Source of the DNA: Actinomycetota bacterium
GTDB taxonomy: Bacteria; Actinomycetota; Rubrobacteria; Rubrobacterales; Rubrobacteraceae
Reading direction: 5' to 3'
DNA length: 35,803 bases
Assembly: GCA_004563715.1 (NCBI GenBank)
Contig: SIRX01000189.1
Span: forward strand, 1 to 35,803
Below are positions 35,724 to 35,803 of this stretch, one piece after another (the stretch's first letter is position 1; each line of letters begins with the position of its first letter). The notes under the pieces are model-generated. The model saw nothing but the letters and a program-made list of their open reading frames with translations. It was not told the origin of the DNA and made no database searches. The translations under genes and the position numbers were made by a program.

Positions 35724-35803
35724 ATGAAGGCATACTCGAAGGACCTCAGACTCAAAGCGCTGGCTGCCGTCGATCGCGGGATATCCCGCAAGGAGGTCGC
35801 ACA
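35724..35803 (+). mobile_element. IS630-family-like transposase, N-terminal fragment cut by the window edge
   Basis: From ATG 35724 (AAGGA seven bases upstream) the frame stays open to the last base. It encodes MKAYSKDLRLKALAAVDRG followed by ISRKEVA. This is the typical start of the helix-turn-helix DNA-binding domain of IS630/Tc1-type transposases (AYS-x-DLR...A-x-D-RG-x-S...EVA). The catalytic DDE region would lie outside the window, so whether the element is intact is unknown. Confidence 0.8.

Noticed and set aside
35048-35791. Open frame of 247 codons as an intact protein
   Set aside because: Only its C-terminal third is protein-like, and matching pieces continue in other frames, so it is a pseudogene remnant.

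Overview
This high-GC window most resembles a chromosome segment of an actinobacterium of the Rubrobacter type. That placement is an inference from GC content, gene families, GTG/TTG start usage and gene repertoire; no rRNA is present to confirm it. Nearly every gene from 772 to 27768 lies on the minus strand. A plus-strand operon (27964-31815) follows, then a minus-strand stretch (31847-34628), and finally a decayed region leading into an insertion sequence at the right edge.

Region 1 (1-8529) is a complete type I-C CRISPR-Cas locus on the minus strand: cas3, cas5c, cas8c, cas7, cas4, cas1, cas2, a leader and an array that runs off the left edge. Eight 37-bp repeats and seven complete spacers are visible. 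A short in-frame gene for the small subunit Cas11c lies hidden inside the 3' end of cas8c, marked by a strong internal ribosome binding site. There is no cas6; Cas5c is expected to cut the precursor, and the repeat geometry predicts an 11-nt 5' handle. The leader carries a perfect palindrome touching the leader-proximal repeat, a long direct repeat and a hairpin.

Region 2 (8530-14074) holds dnaE with a good promoter, an FmdB-type zinc ribbon protein, two small unknown proteins and a GNAT acetyltransferase. Region 3 (13993-20022) is a methionine operon read leftward: promoter, SAM-I (S-box) riboswitch, metX, metY, aspartate kinase, homoserine dehydrogenase and aspartate-semialdehyde dehydrogenase, with the GNAT gene at its tail. 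The leader RNA contains an 8-nt element complementary to the metX Shine-Dalgarno region, suggesting control of translation initiation. One SAM sensor therefore appears to govern the whole route from aspartate to homocysteine.

Region 4 (20038-27768) contains proS, an NhaC-family antiporter with an extra exported N-terminal domain, serS, and a tight cluster of a small membrane protein, a nitroreductase-family flavoprotein, a type III polyketide synthase and an ICMT-like methyltransferase. The last two resemble the Bacillus alkylpyrone synthase/methyltransferase pair. Region 5 (27964-31815) is a plus-strand operon of a FabF-like ketosynthase with unusual active-site surroundings, a BCP-type peroxiredoxin, a DJ-1/PfpI protein, LarE and a DUF456 membrane protein. 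Region 6 (31847-35803) has a PAC2 protein, an exported PQQ-type sugar dehydrogenase, Aat, a divergent DUF1499 protein that may be leaderless, a frameshifted remnant of a TVP38/DedA-like membrane protein, and the first 26 codons of an IS630-like transposase.
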